The notes: generated by a model not told the origin, from the sequence alone. 6,984 nucleotides of DNA from an uncultured Actinomyces sp. (GCA_900556405.1 USPB01000107.1:1-6984), one strand, 5' to 3'. Shown: positions 1-5,067, counted from the stretch's first letter. Numbers and translations are program-made.

Positions 1-167
1 CCACGATCGCCGACCTGGCCGTCGCCACCAACTCCGGCCAGATCAAGACCGGTGCTCCCGCTCGTTCCGAGCGCGTGGCCAAGTACAACCAGCTGCTGCG
101 TATCGAGGAGCAGCTGGGCGAGGCCGCCGTGTACGCCGGCCGCTCCGCCTTCCCTCGCTTCAAGTGA
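1..167 (+). CDS. eno: Enolase, C-terminal fragment (5' end outside window)
   Basis: Enolase (phosphopyruvate hydratase) interconverts 2-phosphoglycerate and phosphoenolpyruvate in glycolysis and gluconeogenesis, in the cytoplasm. Only the last 54 residues are visible; in-frame codons begin at base 3 and the TGA stop is 165-167. The fragment carries the highly conserved enolase C-terminus: a GQIKTGAPARSER stretch followed by KYNQLLRIEEQLG. The lysine in IKTGAP is the substrate-binding lysine near the end of the enolase barrel (Lys396 in the yeast enzyme, family knowledge). The protein ends normally in a basic RFK. A strong terminator lies 23 bases beyond the stop, so most eno transcripts should end there. 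The downstream neighbours (FtsB-like, DUF501, Ppx) are the ones that follow eno in many actinobacteria. Nothing in the visible part suggests damage. Confidence 0.97.
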   Translation, partial: TIADLAVATNSGQIKTGAPARSERVAKYNQLLRIEEQLGEAAVYAGRSAFPRFK

Positions 168-189
168 GTCTAGGCAACTAGCCGCATAG

Positions 190-227
190 CTCCGCGCGGG
201 CCCGCAAGGGTCCGCGCGGAGTTTTTT
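190..227 (+). terminator. Intrinsic terminator of eno
   Basis: A hairpin starts with the 10-bp arms 190-199 and 212-221 (CTCCGCGCGG against CCGCGCGGAG). It continues inward through one G:T and three C:G pairs to a GCAA tetraloop at 204-207. Six T residues follow at once (222-227). This is a textbook Rho-independent terminator, placed right after eno. It separates eno from the FtsB-like gene, though read-through cannot be excluded. Confidence 0.93.
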
Positions 228-274
228 CGGCGTGGGGATCAGCCAAATGTGTCGATGTAGTGCACGATAGAAGA

Positions 275-1024
275 ATGGCTAGCCGTCGTCCTTCCTCCCG
301 CCCCTCCTCGCGTCGTCGCTCCTCCTCGTCGGAGGCAGCGCGCACGACGCGTGAGATCAACGCGGAAAAGTCGCGTCAGCGCAGGGCTGCCGCACAGGCA
401 GCGAAGTCCTCGAAGGGGGCCGAGGCCTCGGCGAAGAAGCGCGTGAAGGTCACGAAAGAGAAGCGGCAGGAGGGTACCGGTCGCCGTTTCTTCCGCTCTG
501 AGAGACGCGCGGAGAAGAAGACGGTGGCGCGACCGACAGGGGAAGGACGCTCGATCCTGTCAATCGGTGGCCTCGACGTGTCCACGCGTCTCGTCGTCGT
601 TCTAACGGTCGCGGCGATCCTGTCCGTCATGCTCGTGCCCAGCCTGTACCAGTGGTGGCAGCAGGAACGAGAGCTCGCGCAGATCAAGGCCCAGGTGGCC
701 CAGCAGCAGCAGAAGAACGCCGACATGCAGCGACAGCTGGATCTATGGAATGATCCCGACTACATCTCGACGCAGGCGCGCGAACGCCTCGGATACGTTC
801 GCCCCGGTGAGACTCAATACACGGTGGTGGATCCGGGGCCGCAATACCAGGATTCCGCCTTGGCTGCCGCCGCGGCCTCGACTGGACCGGCGCGCCCCTG
901 GGTGCAGCAGCTCGCTATCCTAGTGGGGAAGGCGGATCAGCCGCCCACGACGACGCCCATCCCGTCGGCTGACACCAGCCAGTCGGGACAGGCGACGACC
1001 ACCGGCCAAGAAAGCGGAGAATGA
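275..1024 (+). CDS. FtsB/DivIC-family septum formation initiator protein
   Basis: This is a predicted single-pass (bitopic) membrane protein of 249 residues in the FtsB/DivIC family, which in other bacteria joins FtsL and FtsQ in the divisome and helps activate septal peptidoglycan synthesis. Residues 1-100 are a cytoplasmic tail rich in Arg, Lys, Ser and Ala. A hydrophobic helix spans about 106-126. A glutamine-rich coiled coil follows (about 129-157), then the family signature DPDYISTQARERLGYV at 160-175 and PGETQYTVV, then a low-complexity Ala/Pro/Thr tail. The tail and N-terminal extension make it much longer than the roughly 100-residue E. coli FtsB, as is common in actinobacteria. ATG 275 was chosen; an in-frame GTG at 260 would add five residues. 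Neither has a good ribosome binding site, and I see no convincing promoter after the eno terminator. The stop overlaps the next gene's ATG (ATGA, 1021-1024), which suggests translational coupling. Mycobacterial Rv1024 holds the same position. Confidence 0.9.
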   Translation: MASRRPSSRPSSRRRSSSSEAARTTREINAEKSRQRRAAAQAAKSSKGAEASAKKRVKVTKEKRQEGTGRRFFRSERRAEKKTVARPTGEGRSILSIGGLDVSTRLVVVLTVAAILSVMLVPSLYQWWQQERELAQIKAQVAQQQQKNADMQRQLDLWNDPDYISTQARERLGYVRPGETQYTVVDPGPQYQDSALAAAAASTGPARPWVQQLAILVGKADQPPTTTPIPSADTSQSGQATTTGQESGE

Positions 1025-1530
1025 GCCTCGTTAACACCACCGACGCCACCGAAGAGGACCTGGAGGTCCTGCGCTGCCAGCTCGGGCGCGTGCCCCGAGG
1101 AGTCGTCGGTATCGCCGCGCGATGCGTGTGCGGTCGGCCCACTGTCGTGGCCACTGCGCCGCGCCTGCCCGACGGGACGCCGTTCCCCACGACGTACTAC
1201 CTGACGCACCCGGCTGCCGTGAAGGGTGCCTCGACCCTTGAGGCTGAGCACGTCATGGAGGCCTTCAACGAAGAGCTGGCGCAGGACGAGGAGCTGCGCG
1301 CCGCCTACGCGCGCGCCCACGAGGCATACATCCAGGCGCGCCTGTCCCTGGGTGACGTCCCCGAAATCTCTGGCGTCAGTGCGGGCGGTATGCCCACGCG
1401 CGTCAAGTGTCTGCACGCTCTGATCGGGCACTCCCTGGCCGCGGGCCCCGGCGTCAACCCCATCGGTGATCGTGCGCTCGCGATGCTCGCAGAGCGCGGC
1501 CTGTTTTCCACCGAGCGCTGCTCCTGCTGA
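1021..1530 (+). CDS. DUF501 family protein of unknown function
   Basis: This 169-residue soluble protein matches the DUF501 family (mycobacterial Rv1025 type) by its characteristic blocks. These are CQLGRVPRG at 19-27, PRLPDGTPFPTTYY at 47-60, and GGMPTRVKCLHALIGH (122-137) running into SLAAGPGVNPIGD (138-150). There is no signal peptide or membrane segment, so it should be cytoplasmic. Several Cys and His residues stand in or near the conserved blocks (C19, C35, C37, C130, H132, H137), with a further CSC at the C-terminus (C167, C169). C130-x-H132-x4-H137 could be a metal or catalytic site, but that is only inference. The biochemical function is not known to me. The ATG lies inside the stop of the FtsB-like gene (ATGA), so translation is probably coupled. 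A Ppx/GppA phosphatase gene begins 60 bases downstream. The length looks complete for the family. Confidence 0.9.
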   Translation: MSLVNTTDATEEDLEVLRCQLGRVPRGVVGIAARCVCGRPTVVATAPRLPDGTPFPTTYYLTHPAAVKGASTLEAEHVMEAFNEELAQDEELRAAYARAHEAYIQARLSLGDVPEISGVSAGGMPTRVKCLHALIGHSLAAGPGVNPIGDRALAMLAERGLFSTERCSC

Positions 1531-1590
1531 GCGGCCCCACCAACGTTCGCCCCGGCCTCGTCCGGGACACACACGACCAGAAACGAAGCG

Positions 1591-2559
1591 ATGACCCGCG
1601 TAGCTGCCATTGACTGTGGAACCAATTCGATCCGACTGCTCGTCGCCGACGGGCATATTGATGAAAGCGGTCGCCCGCACCTCGCCGACCTGACCCGACA
1701 GATGCGCATCGTGCGTCTGGGGCAGGGCGTGGATGCGCGCGGCTACCTGGATCCTGCGGCGATTGAGCGCACGGTGGAGGCTACCGTCGAGTATCAGCGC
1801 ATGATCGAGGCCCTGGGCGCGACGAAGACCCGCTTCGTGGCGACTTCGGCGACGCGCGATGCTTCCAACAGCGCGGATTTTGTGCGCCAGATCAAGGCTG
1901 TCATCGGCGTGGAGCCCGAGGTTGTCGTCGGCACGGAGGAAGCCTCCCTGTCCTTCAACGGTGCGGTGAGCGGGCTCGGTGAGTCCGTCGCCGCCCCGAT
2001 GCTGGTCGTCGACATCGGCGGTGGCTCGACTGAGCTGGTGCTCGGCTCCACGCGCGTCGAGCAGGCGATCTCGATCGACATGGGTGCTGTGCGCGTCACC
2101 GAGAAGTTCCTCGCCGACGTGGATCCCGCCGGCGGTGTGCCGGAGGCGGATCAGGAGCGAGCCATTGCATGGATCGATGAGCAGCTCGATCGCGCTGAAA
2201 AGTCCGTGGATCTGGCGCGTGTGCGCTCCCTCGTGGGTGTCGCGGGCACGGTCACGACGTTGACTGCTCAGGCGCTTGGCCTGACCTCCTACCAGCCCGA
2301 ACGCATCCACGGCGCCCGCTTGAGCGCCGCGCAATTCGAGGAAGCCGTGCGTTTCATGGTCGATCAGCCGACGTCCGTGAAGGCCTCCCTGGGCTTCATG
2401 CCTGAGGGCCGCGAGGACGTCATCGCCGCCGGCGCGCTCATCTGGAGTCGTATCGTGACGCGCGTGCTCGACCGTGCCAAGGCTGCCGGGCATCCGATCG
2501 AGCAGGTCGTTACCTCCGAGCACGACATCCTCGACGGCATCGCTCAGGCGATGATCTGA
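1591..2559 (+). CDS. Ppx/GppA-family phosphatase (exopolyphosphatase-like)
   Basis: This 322-residue member of the ASKHA (actin/hexokinase-fold) Ppx/GppA family has relatives that hydrolyse terminal phosphates of polyphosphate or the 5' phosphate of pppGpp. Visible motifs in order: phosphate-1 loop AIDCGTNSIRLL (6-17); ATSATRDASN (84-93); GTEEA (114-118), where the family's catalytic glutamate lies; phosphate-2 loop DIGGGSTELVLG (141-152); GVAGTVTTLTA (216-226); and a C-terminal SEHDILDG (309-316). All nucleotide/phosphate-binding glycines are present, so it looks active. It is the short form, lacking the C-terminal HD-like domain of E. coli Ppx and GppA (about 500 residues). By position it corresponds to M. 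tuberculosis Rv1026, reported as PPX2. Whether polyphosphate or pppGpp is the substrate cannot be read from sequence. The ribosome binding site is weak (GAAACGAAGCG). The 60-base gap before it holds only a small 5-bp hairpin (1551-1566), so co-transcription with DUF501 is likely. Confidence 0.93.
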   Translation: MTRVAAIDCGTNSIRLLVADGHIDESGRPHLADLTRQMRIVRLGQGVDARGYLDPAAIERTVEATVEYQRMIEALGATKTRFVATSATRDASNSADFVRQIKAVIGVEPEVVVGTEEASLSFNGAVSGLGESVAAPMLVVDIGGGSTELVLGSTRVEQAISIDMGAVRVTEKFLADVDPAGGVPEADQERAIAWIDEQLDRAEKSVDLARVRSLVGVAGTVTTLTAQALGLTSYQPERIHGARLSAAQFEEAVRFMVDQPTSVKASLGFMPEGREDVIAAGALIWSRIVTRVLDRAKAAGHPIEQVVTSEHDILDGIAQAMI

Positions 2560-2565
2560 CGGAGG

Positions 2566-2594
2566 TTGAGGTCAGAGTCAGCCTCCCGTAGGCT
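2566..2594 (+). promoter_or_regulatory. Housekeeping-sigma-type promoter for the tRNA gene
   Basis: A -35 element TTGAGG (2566-2571) and a -10 element TAGGCT (2589-2594, fitting TANNNT) are separated by exactly 17 bases. They lie 18 bases before the mature tRNA, leaving room for a transcript start near 2601 and a short 5' leader. The promoter begins 7 bases after the ppx stop. A 6-bp dyad (CAGCCT 2579-2584 / AGGCTG 2590-2595) overlaps the -10. The call rests on motif match and spacing only. Confidence 0.65.
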
Positions 2595-2612
2595 GGACTT
2601 GCGCCCCGGCGC

Positions 2613-2686
2613 GCCCCCGTGGCCCAATTGGCAGAGGCAACCGACTTAAAATCGGTGTGTTGTGGGTTCGAGTCCCACCGGGGGTA
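2613..2686 (+). tRNA. tRNA-Leu(UAA) with an unusually short variable region
   Basis: A complete 74-nt cloverleaf is visible. The acceptor stem GCCCCCG (2613-2619) pairs with CGGGGGT (2679-2685), including a G1:U72 wobble, and A2686 is the discriminator. The D arm has a 3-bp stem (GCC 2622-2624 / GGC 2636-2638) and an 11-nt loop containing GG and ending CAGA. The anticodon stem is ACCGA (2640-2644) / TCGGT (2652-2656) with loop CTTAAAA, giving anticodon UAA (2647-2649), which reads UUA and possibly UUG. The T arm is GTGGG (2662-2666), TTCGAGT, CCCAC (2674-2678). No CCA is encoded. The variable region is only GTGTT (2657-2661), whereas bacterial leucine tRNAs normally carry a long extra arm. 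D-arm layout, G1:U72 and A73 resemble E. coli tRNA-Leu(UAA) as recalled, so the leucine call is favoured. Actual charging is unproven. The gene has its own promoter and no clear terminator. Confidence 0.9.
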
Positions 2687-2744
2687 CTGATGGCAGGCCT
2701 TATCGACGAGGGTGGGGCTCGGTGCGCGCACACCTGACCTCGCG

Positions 2745-2773
2745 TGGACGCCGGGTTGCGCTGCGCGCATAAT
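2745..2773 (+). promoter_or_regulatory. Promoter of the BI-1/FKBP operon
   Basis: A -35-like TGGACG (2745-2750) and a near-consensus -10 CATAAT (2768-2773) are separated by 17 bases. Transcription would start near 2780, giving a leader of about 60 nt before the ATG at 2843. The element lies in the 156-base gap between the tRNA and the BI-1 gene. Two copies of the palindrome TGCGCGCA (2723-2730 and 2762-2769) sit around it, the second touching the -10. Motif evidence only. Confidence 0.6.
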
Positions 2774-2782
2774 GGAACGTTT

Positions 2783-2817
2783 CCCACTTGTGGGTGCCAC
2801 GTGCGACACTAGTGGCA
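2783..2817 (+). promoter_or_regulatory. Two small inverted repeats in the BI-1 leader
   Basis: Just after the predicted start of transcription lie CCCAC (2783-2787) / GTGGG (2790-2794), separated by only 2 bases. Next come TGCCAC (2795-2800) / GTGGCA (2812-2817), whose 11-base interior contains a further GTG/CAC pairing (2801-2803 with 2807-2809). In RNA the second repeat would make a 9-bp stem with a 2-nt bulge, ending 14 bases before the ribosome binding site. The first is too tight for a normal RNA loop and may be a DNA operator. No ligand or protein can be named. Confidence 0.4.
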
Positions 2818-2842
2818 GCACATCACTGACCAAGGAGGAAAT

Positions 2843-3829
2843 ATGGCCAACCCGGTGATGAATTCGATCGTGAAAGACTGGTCGACCCAGCAGACGACTC
2901 CCGCCGGATACCCGGCGATGCCGGGGTACCAGCCCGCCTCGCAGCAGGCGCCCAATCCCTACGGCGGTTCGATGAACCCCTACGCGCAGGGCGGAGCCGG
3001 CGACGCCGCGCAGACCACCTATCCGGCGCCCCAGGGAGCGCCCGTGTACGGCGTTCCTCAGGACCAGCAGGGCGCTTATAACGACTCCATGGCCTCCTAC
3101 GAGGCAATGATGAACGCTCCCGCCGCCGACGCGGTGGACCGCGGGACGATGACCTTCGACGACGTCGTGGTCAAGTCCATCATGTGCTTTGGCCTGCTTC
3201 TCGTGGGCGCGACGGCCGGGTGGATGACGGGCATCGTTGCGATGGGTGTCGCGCTGGTGCTGTTCTTCGCCTCGTGCGCTGTGACGCTGGGCCTGGCGAT
3301 CTTCATCCAGTTCTCGAAGAAGATTCGCCCGGGTGCCATCGTCACCTACTCCCTCATTGAGGGCTTTAGCCTCGGCGTGATCTCCTACACCTTTGAGTCC
3401 TACTTCCCGGGTATCGTGATCAGCGCGGTTCTGGCGACCCTCGTCGTCATCGGCACGACCTTGGCTGCCTTCATGCTGGGCTTCGTGCGTAACTCGTCGA
3501 CGCTGACCCGCGTCGCGGGGATCGGTTCCATTGCCTTCTTCTTCTACTACCTCGTGACCTTCGCGCTGTCGGTCACCGGCATGGTGGACATGCGGTCCGT
3601 CAACAGCATCACGGTTTTCGGTATTCCGCTCGGCGTCATCATCGGCGTTCTCGCCGTCTTCATCGGCGTGCTGTGCCTCGTCCGCGACTTTGACGCGGTG
3701 AAGGTGGGCGTCGCGAGCAACGTGCCCGTGAAGTACGCGTGGCTGTGCACCTTCGCGATCATGACCGACGTCATTTGGATCTACCTCGAGATCCTCAGGA
3801 TCCTGTCCTACCTCATGCGCCGCAACTGA
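2843..3829 (+). CDS. Bax inhibitor-1/YccA family membrane protein
   Basis: This is a 328-residue multipass inner-membrane protein of the BI-1/YccA (TMBIM) family; bacterial members include calcium-leak protein YetJ of Bacillus. Residues 1-100 are a predicted disordered cytoplasmic tail rich in Pro, Gln, Tyr, Gly and Ala (13 Pro, 11 Gln, 8 Tyr), after the start MANPVMNS, which resembles actinobacterial relatives. About seven hydrophobic helices follow: roughly 110-130, 132-157, 166-188, 190-213, 224-246, 256-281 and 298-322. Acidic residues in the last part (RDFDAVKVG at 281-289; TDVIWIYLEILRIL at 308-321) match where the family keeps its pH-sensing acidic pair; the second position seems to be Glu316 instead of Asp, by eye. 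The start is secure: AAGGAGG at 2832-2838 lies 4 bases before ATG 2843. A promoter precedes it, and an FKBP gene follows after 37 bases, probably on the same mRNA. The physiological role in actinobacteria is not established. Confidence 0.9.
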   Translation: MANPVMNSIVKDWSTQQTTPAGYPAMPGYQPASQQAPNPYGGSMNPYAQGGAGDAAQTTYPAPQGAPVYGVPQDQQGAYNDSMASYEAMMNAPAADAVDRGTMTFDDVVVKSIMCFGLLLVGATAGWMTGIVAMGVALVLFFASCAVTLGLAIFIQFSKKIRPGAIVTYSLIEGFSLGVISYTFESYFPGIVISAVLATLVVIGTTLAAFMLGFVRNSSTLTRVAGIGSIAFFFYYLVTFALSVTGMVDMRSVNSITVFGIPLGVIIGVLAVFIGVLCLVRDFDAVKVGVASNVPVKYAWLCTFAIMTDVIWIYLEILRILSYLMRRN

Positions 3830-3866
3830 GGCGCCGCTCCACCGATTTACCTCAAGGAAAGACACC

Positions 3867-4265
3867 ATGGAAAACATTTCTGTCACCGGCGAATTCGGTC
3901 GTAAGCCCGTCCTCGCGTTCGATGGCACTCCGTCCGACGAGCTCGTCGTCGAGGTCCTGCACGCTGGCGACGGTCAGGTCGTCGAGGCCGGCGACACGAT
4001 CACGTGCCACTACTACGGTGCGGTCTTCGGCTCGAAGAATGACTTCGACAACTCCTTCGACCGCGGCGGTGCCCTGTCCTTCCAGATTGGCGTCGGTATG
4101 GTCATCCCCGGGTGGGACGAGGGCCTCGTGGGCAAGCGCGTGGGTGACCGCGTTCTGCTGTCCATCCCCGCCGAGCTCGGCTACGGCGAGCGCGGCGTCC
4201 CGCAGGCGGGTATCCCCGGCGGCGCGACCCTCGTGTTCGTCACCGACATCCTCGGTGTGAACTGA
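3867..4265 (+). CDS. FKBP-type peptidyl-prolyl cis-trans isomerase
   Basis: This 132-residue single-domain FKBP speeds cis-trans isomerisation of bonds preceding proline in proteins. There is no signal peptide, so it should be cytoplasmic. The binding-pocket residues of human FKBP12 can all be matched: Tyr26 as Y49 in CHYYG, Phe36-Asp37 as F64-D65 in NSFDR, Phe46 as F72, Val55-Ile56 as V79-I80, Trp59 as W83 in PGWDEGL, Tyr82 as Y106 in LGYGERG, and Phe99 as F124. It is therefore probably active and FK506-sensitive in principle. Residues 1-25 are a short extension before the domain. AAGGA at 3854-3858 lies 8 bases before ATG 3867. The 37-base gap to the BI-1 gene has no promoter or terminator, so the two form an operon. 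An 18-bp hairpin terminator follows 11 bases after the stop. Confidence 0.95.
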   Translation: MENISVTGEFGRKPVLAFDGTPSDELVVEVLHAGDGQVVEAGDTITCHYYGAVFGSKNDFDNSFDRGGALSFQIGVGMVIPGWDEGLVGKRVGDRVLLSIPAELGYGERGVPQAGIPGGATLVFVTDILGVN

Positions 4266-4276
4266 TCTCGTTGTTG

Positions 4277-4319
4277 ACGGGGGCGGGTCGGCACGCATGT
4301 GCCGACCCGCCCCCGTTTT
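4277..4319 (+). terminator. Intrinsic terminator of the BI-1/FKBP operon
   Basis: This is a perfect 18-bp inverted repeat: arm 4277-4294 pairs with 4299-4316 without mismatch around a GCAT loop (4295-4298). A TTTT run at 4316-4319 follows, its first T being shared with the stem. It sits between the FKBP gene and the convergent msrA gene. Only the plus strand has a T run; on the minus strand the hairpin could still stop msrA transcripts, but with less support. Confidence 0.94.
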
Positions 4320-4340
4320 GTCTGTCGCCTGAAACGCCGG

Positions 4341-4967
4341 TTACTCGCTGGGCAGAGCCGGGCAGGCGATGCCGGTGCGCGCGTGGCACTCGTAGCCGCC
4401 CGGATTCTTGAACAGGTACTGCTGGTGATAGTCCTCGGCGAACCAGAATCGCGCGTTGGAATCGGTATCGGGCGCGGCGGAGAGAACGGTCTGGATGGGC
4501 CCGAAGCCTCGTGCGGAGAGGACCTCCTGGTAGGCCGCGCGCAGGGCGGTTGCCTCGCGTAGCTGCTCCGGCGTCGTCGTCCAGATCTGTGAGCGGTACT
4601 GGTCTCCGATGTCGTTGCCCTGGCCACCAACCTGAGTGGGGTCGTGGATCTCAAAGAAGAGACGAATCAGATCGGCCGCGCTCGTGAGTGACGTGTCGAA
4701 GACGACGCGCACGGTTTCCGCGTGACCCGTCGTATGAGAGCAGACCTGCTCATAGGTGGGATCGGGGCTGTGTCCGCCCATGTACCCCGTCGCCGTGGTG
4801 ACGACTCCGGGCGCGTTCCACAGGGCTTTCTCGACGCCCCAGAAGCACCCCGCTGCCAGGTAGATGACCTCCTGGCCTGCCTCGGCCTCGGCCCTCATGT
4901 TCGAGCCGAGGACCGCGTGCGTCGTGGGCCGTACATCCGTGCGTGCGAGAGTGAAGATGTTGTTCAT
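4341..4967 (-). CDS. msrA: Peptide-methionine (S)-S-oxide reductase
   Basis: MsrA reduces the S epimer of methionine sulfoxide in proteins and free methionine, repairing oxidative damage in the cytoplasm with thioredoxin as electron donor. The 208-residue protein is close to E. coli MsrA in length (212). The active-site motif GCFWGVE (40-46) contains the catalytic Cys41. All recalled E. coli residues appear with an offset of 10: Tyr72 and Cys76 in TYEQVC, Glu84 in GHAE, Asp119 in GND, and Tyr124 in DQYRS. The late cysteines Cys194 and Cys202 match the recycling pair Cys198/Cys206. It is therefore a complete three-cysteine, E. coli-type enzyme with no fused MsrB domain. Stop is TAA (4341-4343). 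No ribosome binding site precedes ATG 4967; instead a -10-like CATACT lies 7 bases upstream, so the mRNA may be leaderless. It converges with FKBP and diverges from the AI-2E gene. Confidence 0.96.
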   Translation of the reverse strand: MNNIFTLARTDVRPTTHAVLGSNMRAEAEAGQEVIYLAAGCFWGVEKALWNAPGVVTTATGYMGGHSPDPTYEQVCSHTTGHAETVRVVFDTSLTSAADLIRLFFEIHDPTQVGGQGNDIGDQYRSQIWTTTPEQLREATALRAAYQEVLSARGFGPIQTVLSAAPDTDSNARFWFAEDYHQQYLFKNPGGYECHARTGIACPALPSE

Positions 4968-4974
4968 GCCAGAC

Positions 4975-4980
4975 AGTATG
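4975..4980 (-). promoter_or_regulatory. Possible -10 element of a leaderless msrA promoter
   Basis: Read on the minus strand, CATACT ends 7 bases before the msrA ATG. That is the spacing expected if transcription starts at the A of the start codon. There is no Shine-Dalgarno sequence, which agrees with leaderless translation, common in actinobacteria. I could not find a good -35 at 16-18 bases. TACTGT (4978-4973) is an overlapping alternative. Confidence 0.4.
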
Positions 4981-4997
4981 CGCCACTAACCGCATAC
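4976..4997. promoter_or_regulatory. Operator-like inverted repeat between msrA and the AI-2E gene
   Basis: GTATGCG (4976-4982) and CGCATAC (4991-4997) form a perfect 7-bp inverted repeat with an 8-base spacer, 22 bp in all. This geometry is typical of sites bound by dimeric helix-turn-helix repressors. It lies in the 100-base divergent gap and overlaps the putative msrA -10, so a bound protein would block msrA transcription and might also influence the AI-2E gene about 70 bases away. The binding protein is unknown and none is encoded in the window. Confidence 0.45.
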
Positions 4998-5036
4998 ATG
5001 GCGCGCTGCGCGGACGGAAATGAGGCAGCGGGCGGG

Positions 5037-5042
5037 TACGCT
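5037..5042 (+). promoter_or_regulatory. Possible -10 element for the AI-2E family gene
   Basis: TACGCT fits TANNNT and lies 14 bases upstream of the ribosome binding site, as part of the divergent intergenic region. The -35 region is poor (GGACGG at 5012-5017, spacing too long at 19). This is the best candidate I can see and is weak. Confidence 0.3.
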
Positions 5043-5056
5043 TGTGGGTGAACGAA

Positions 5057-5063
5057 AAGGAGG
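5057..5063 (+). promoter_or_regulatory. Strong ribosome binding site fixing a GTG start
   Basis: AAGGAGG matches the anti-Shine-Dalgarno sequence fully and lies 4 bases before GTG 5068. It decides the start of the AI-2E family gene in favour of this GTG over the in-frame ATG at 5020, which has no ribosome binding site and would place this site inside the coding sequence. Confidence 0.85.
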
Positions 5064-5067
5064 GACC

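Noticed and set aside
260..274. Upstream GTG start for the FtsB-like gene
   Set aside because: It adds only five residues and has no ribosome binding site; ATG 275 begins the usual MASRR-like basic tail. Not fully excluded.
1551..1566. Small hairpin CCCGG / CCGGG between DUF501 and ppx
   Set aside because: Only 5 bp with no T run, in GC-rich DNA; not convincing as a terminator or attenuator.
937..2523. Long open frame on the minus strand opposite DUF501 and ppx (about 528 codons)
   Set aside because: It is antisense to two well-recognised genes; its product is low-complexity and rich in Arg, His, Gly and Asp, as expected for a GC-rich shadow frame. No ribosome binding site or family resemblance.
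2579..2595. 6-bp dyad CAGCCT / AGGCTG before the tRNA
   Set aside because: It overlaps the predicted -10 and lies upstream of the transcript start, so it is unlikely to act as an RNA hairpin. It could be an operator, but the match may follow from the -10 sequence alone.
2510..3928. Long open frame on the minus strand opposite the BI-1 gene and the tRNA
   Set aside because: It runs across the tRNA and the BI-1 coding sequence, with His/Asp/Arg/Gly-rich low-complexity translation; a composition artefact.
5020..5067. Upstream ATG start for the AI-2E family gene
   Set aside because: The perfect AAGGAGG at 5057-5063 lies 4 bases before GTG 5068 and would be buried inside the longer reading frame.
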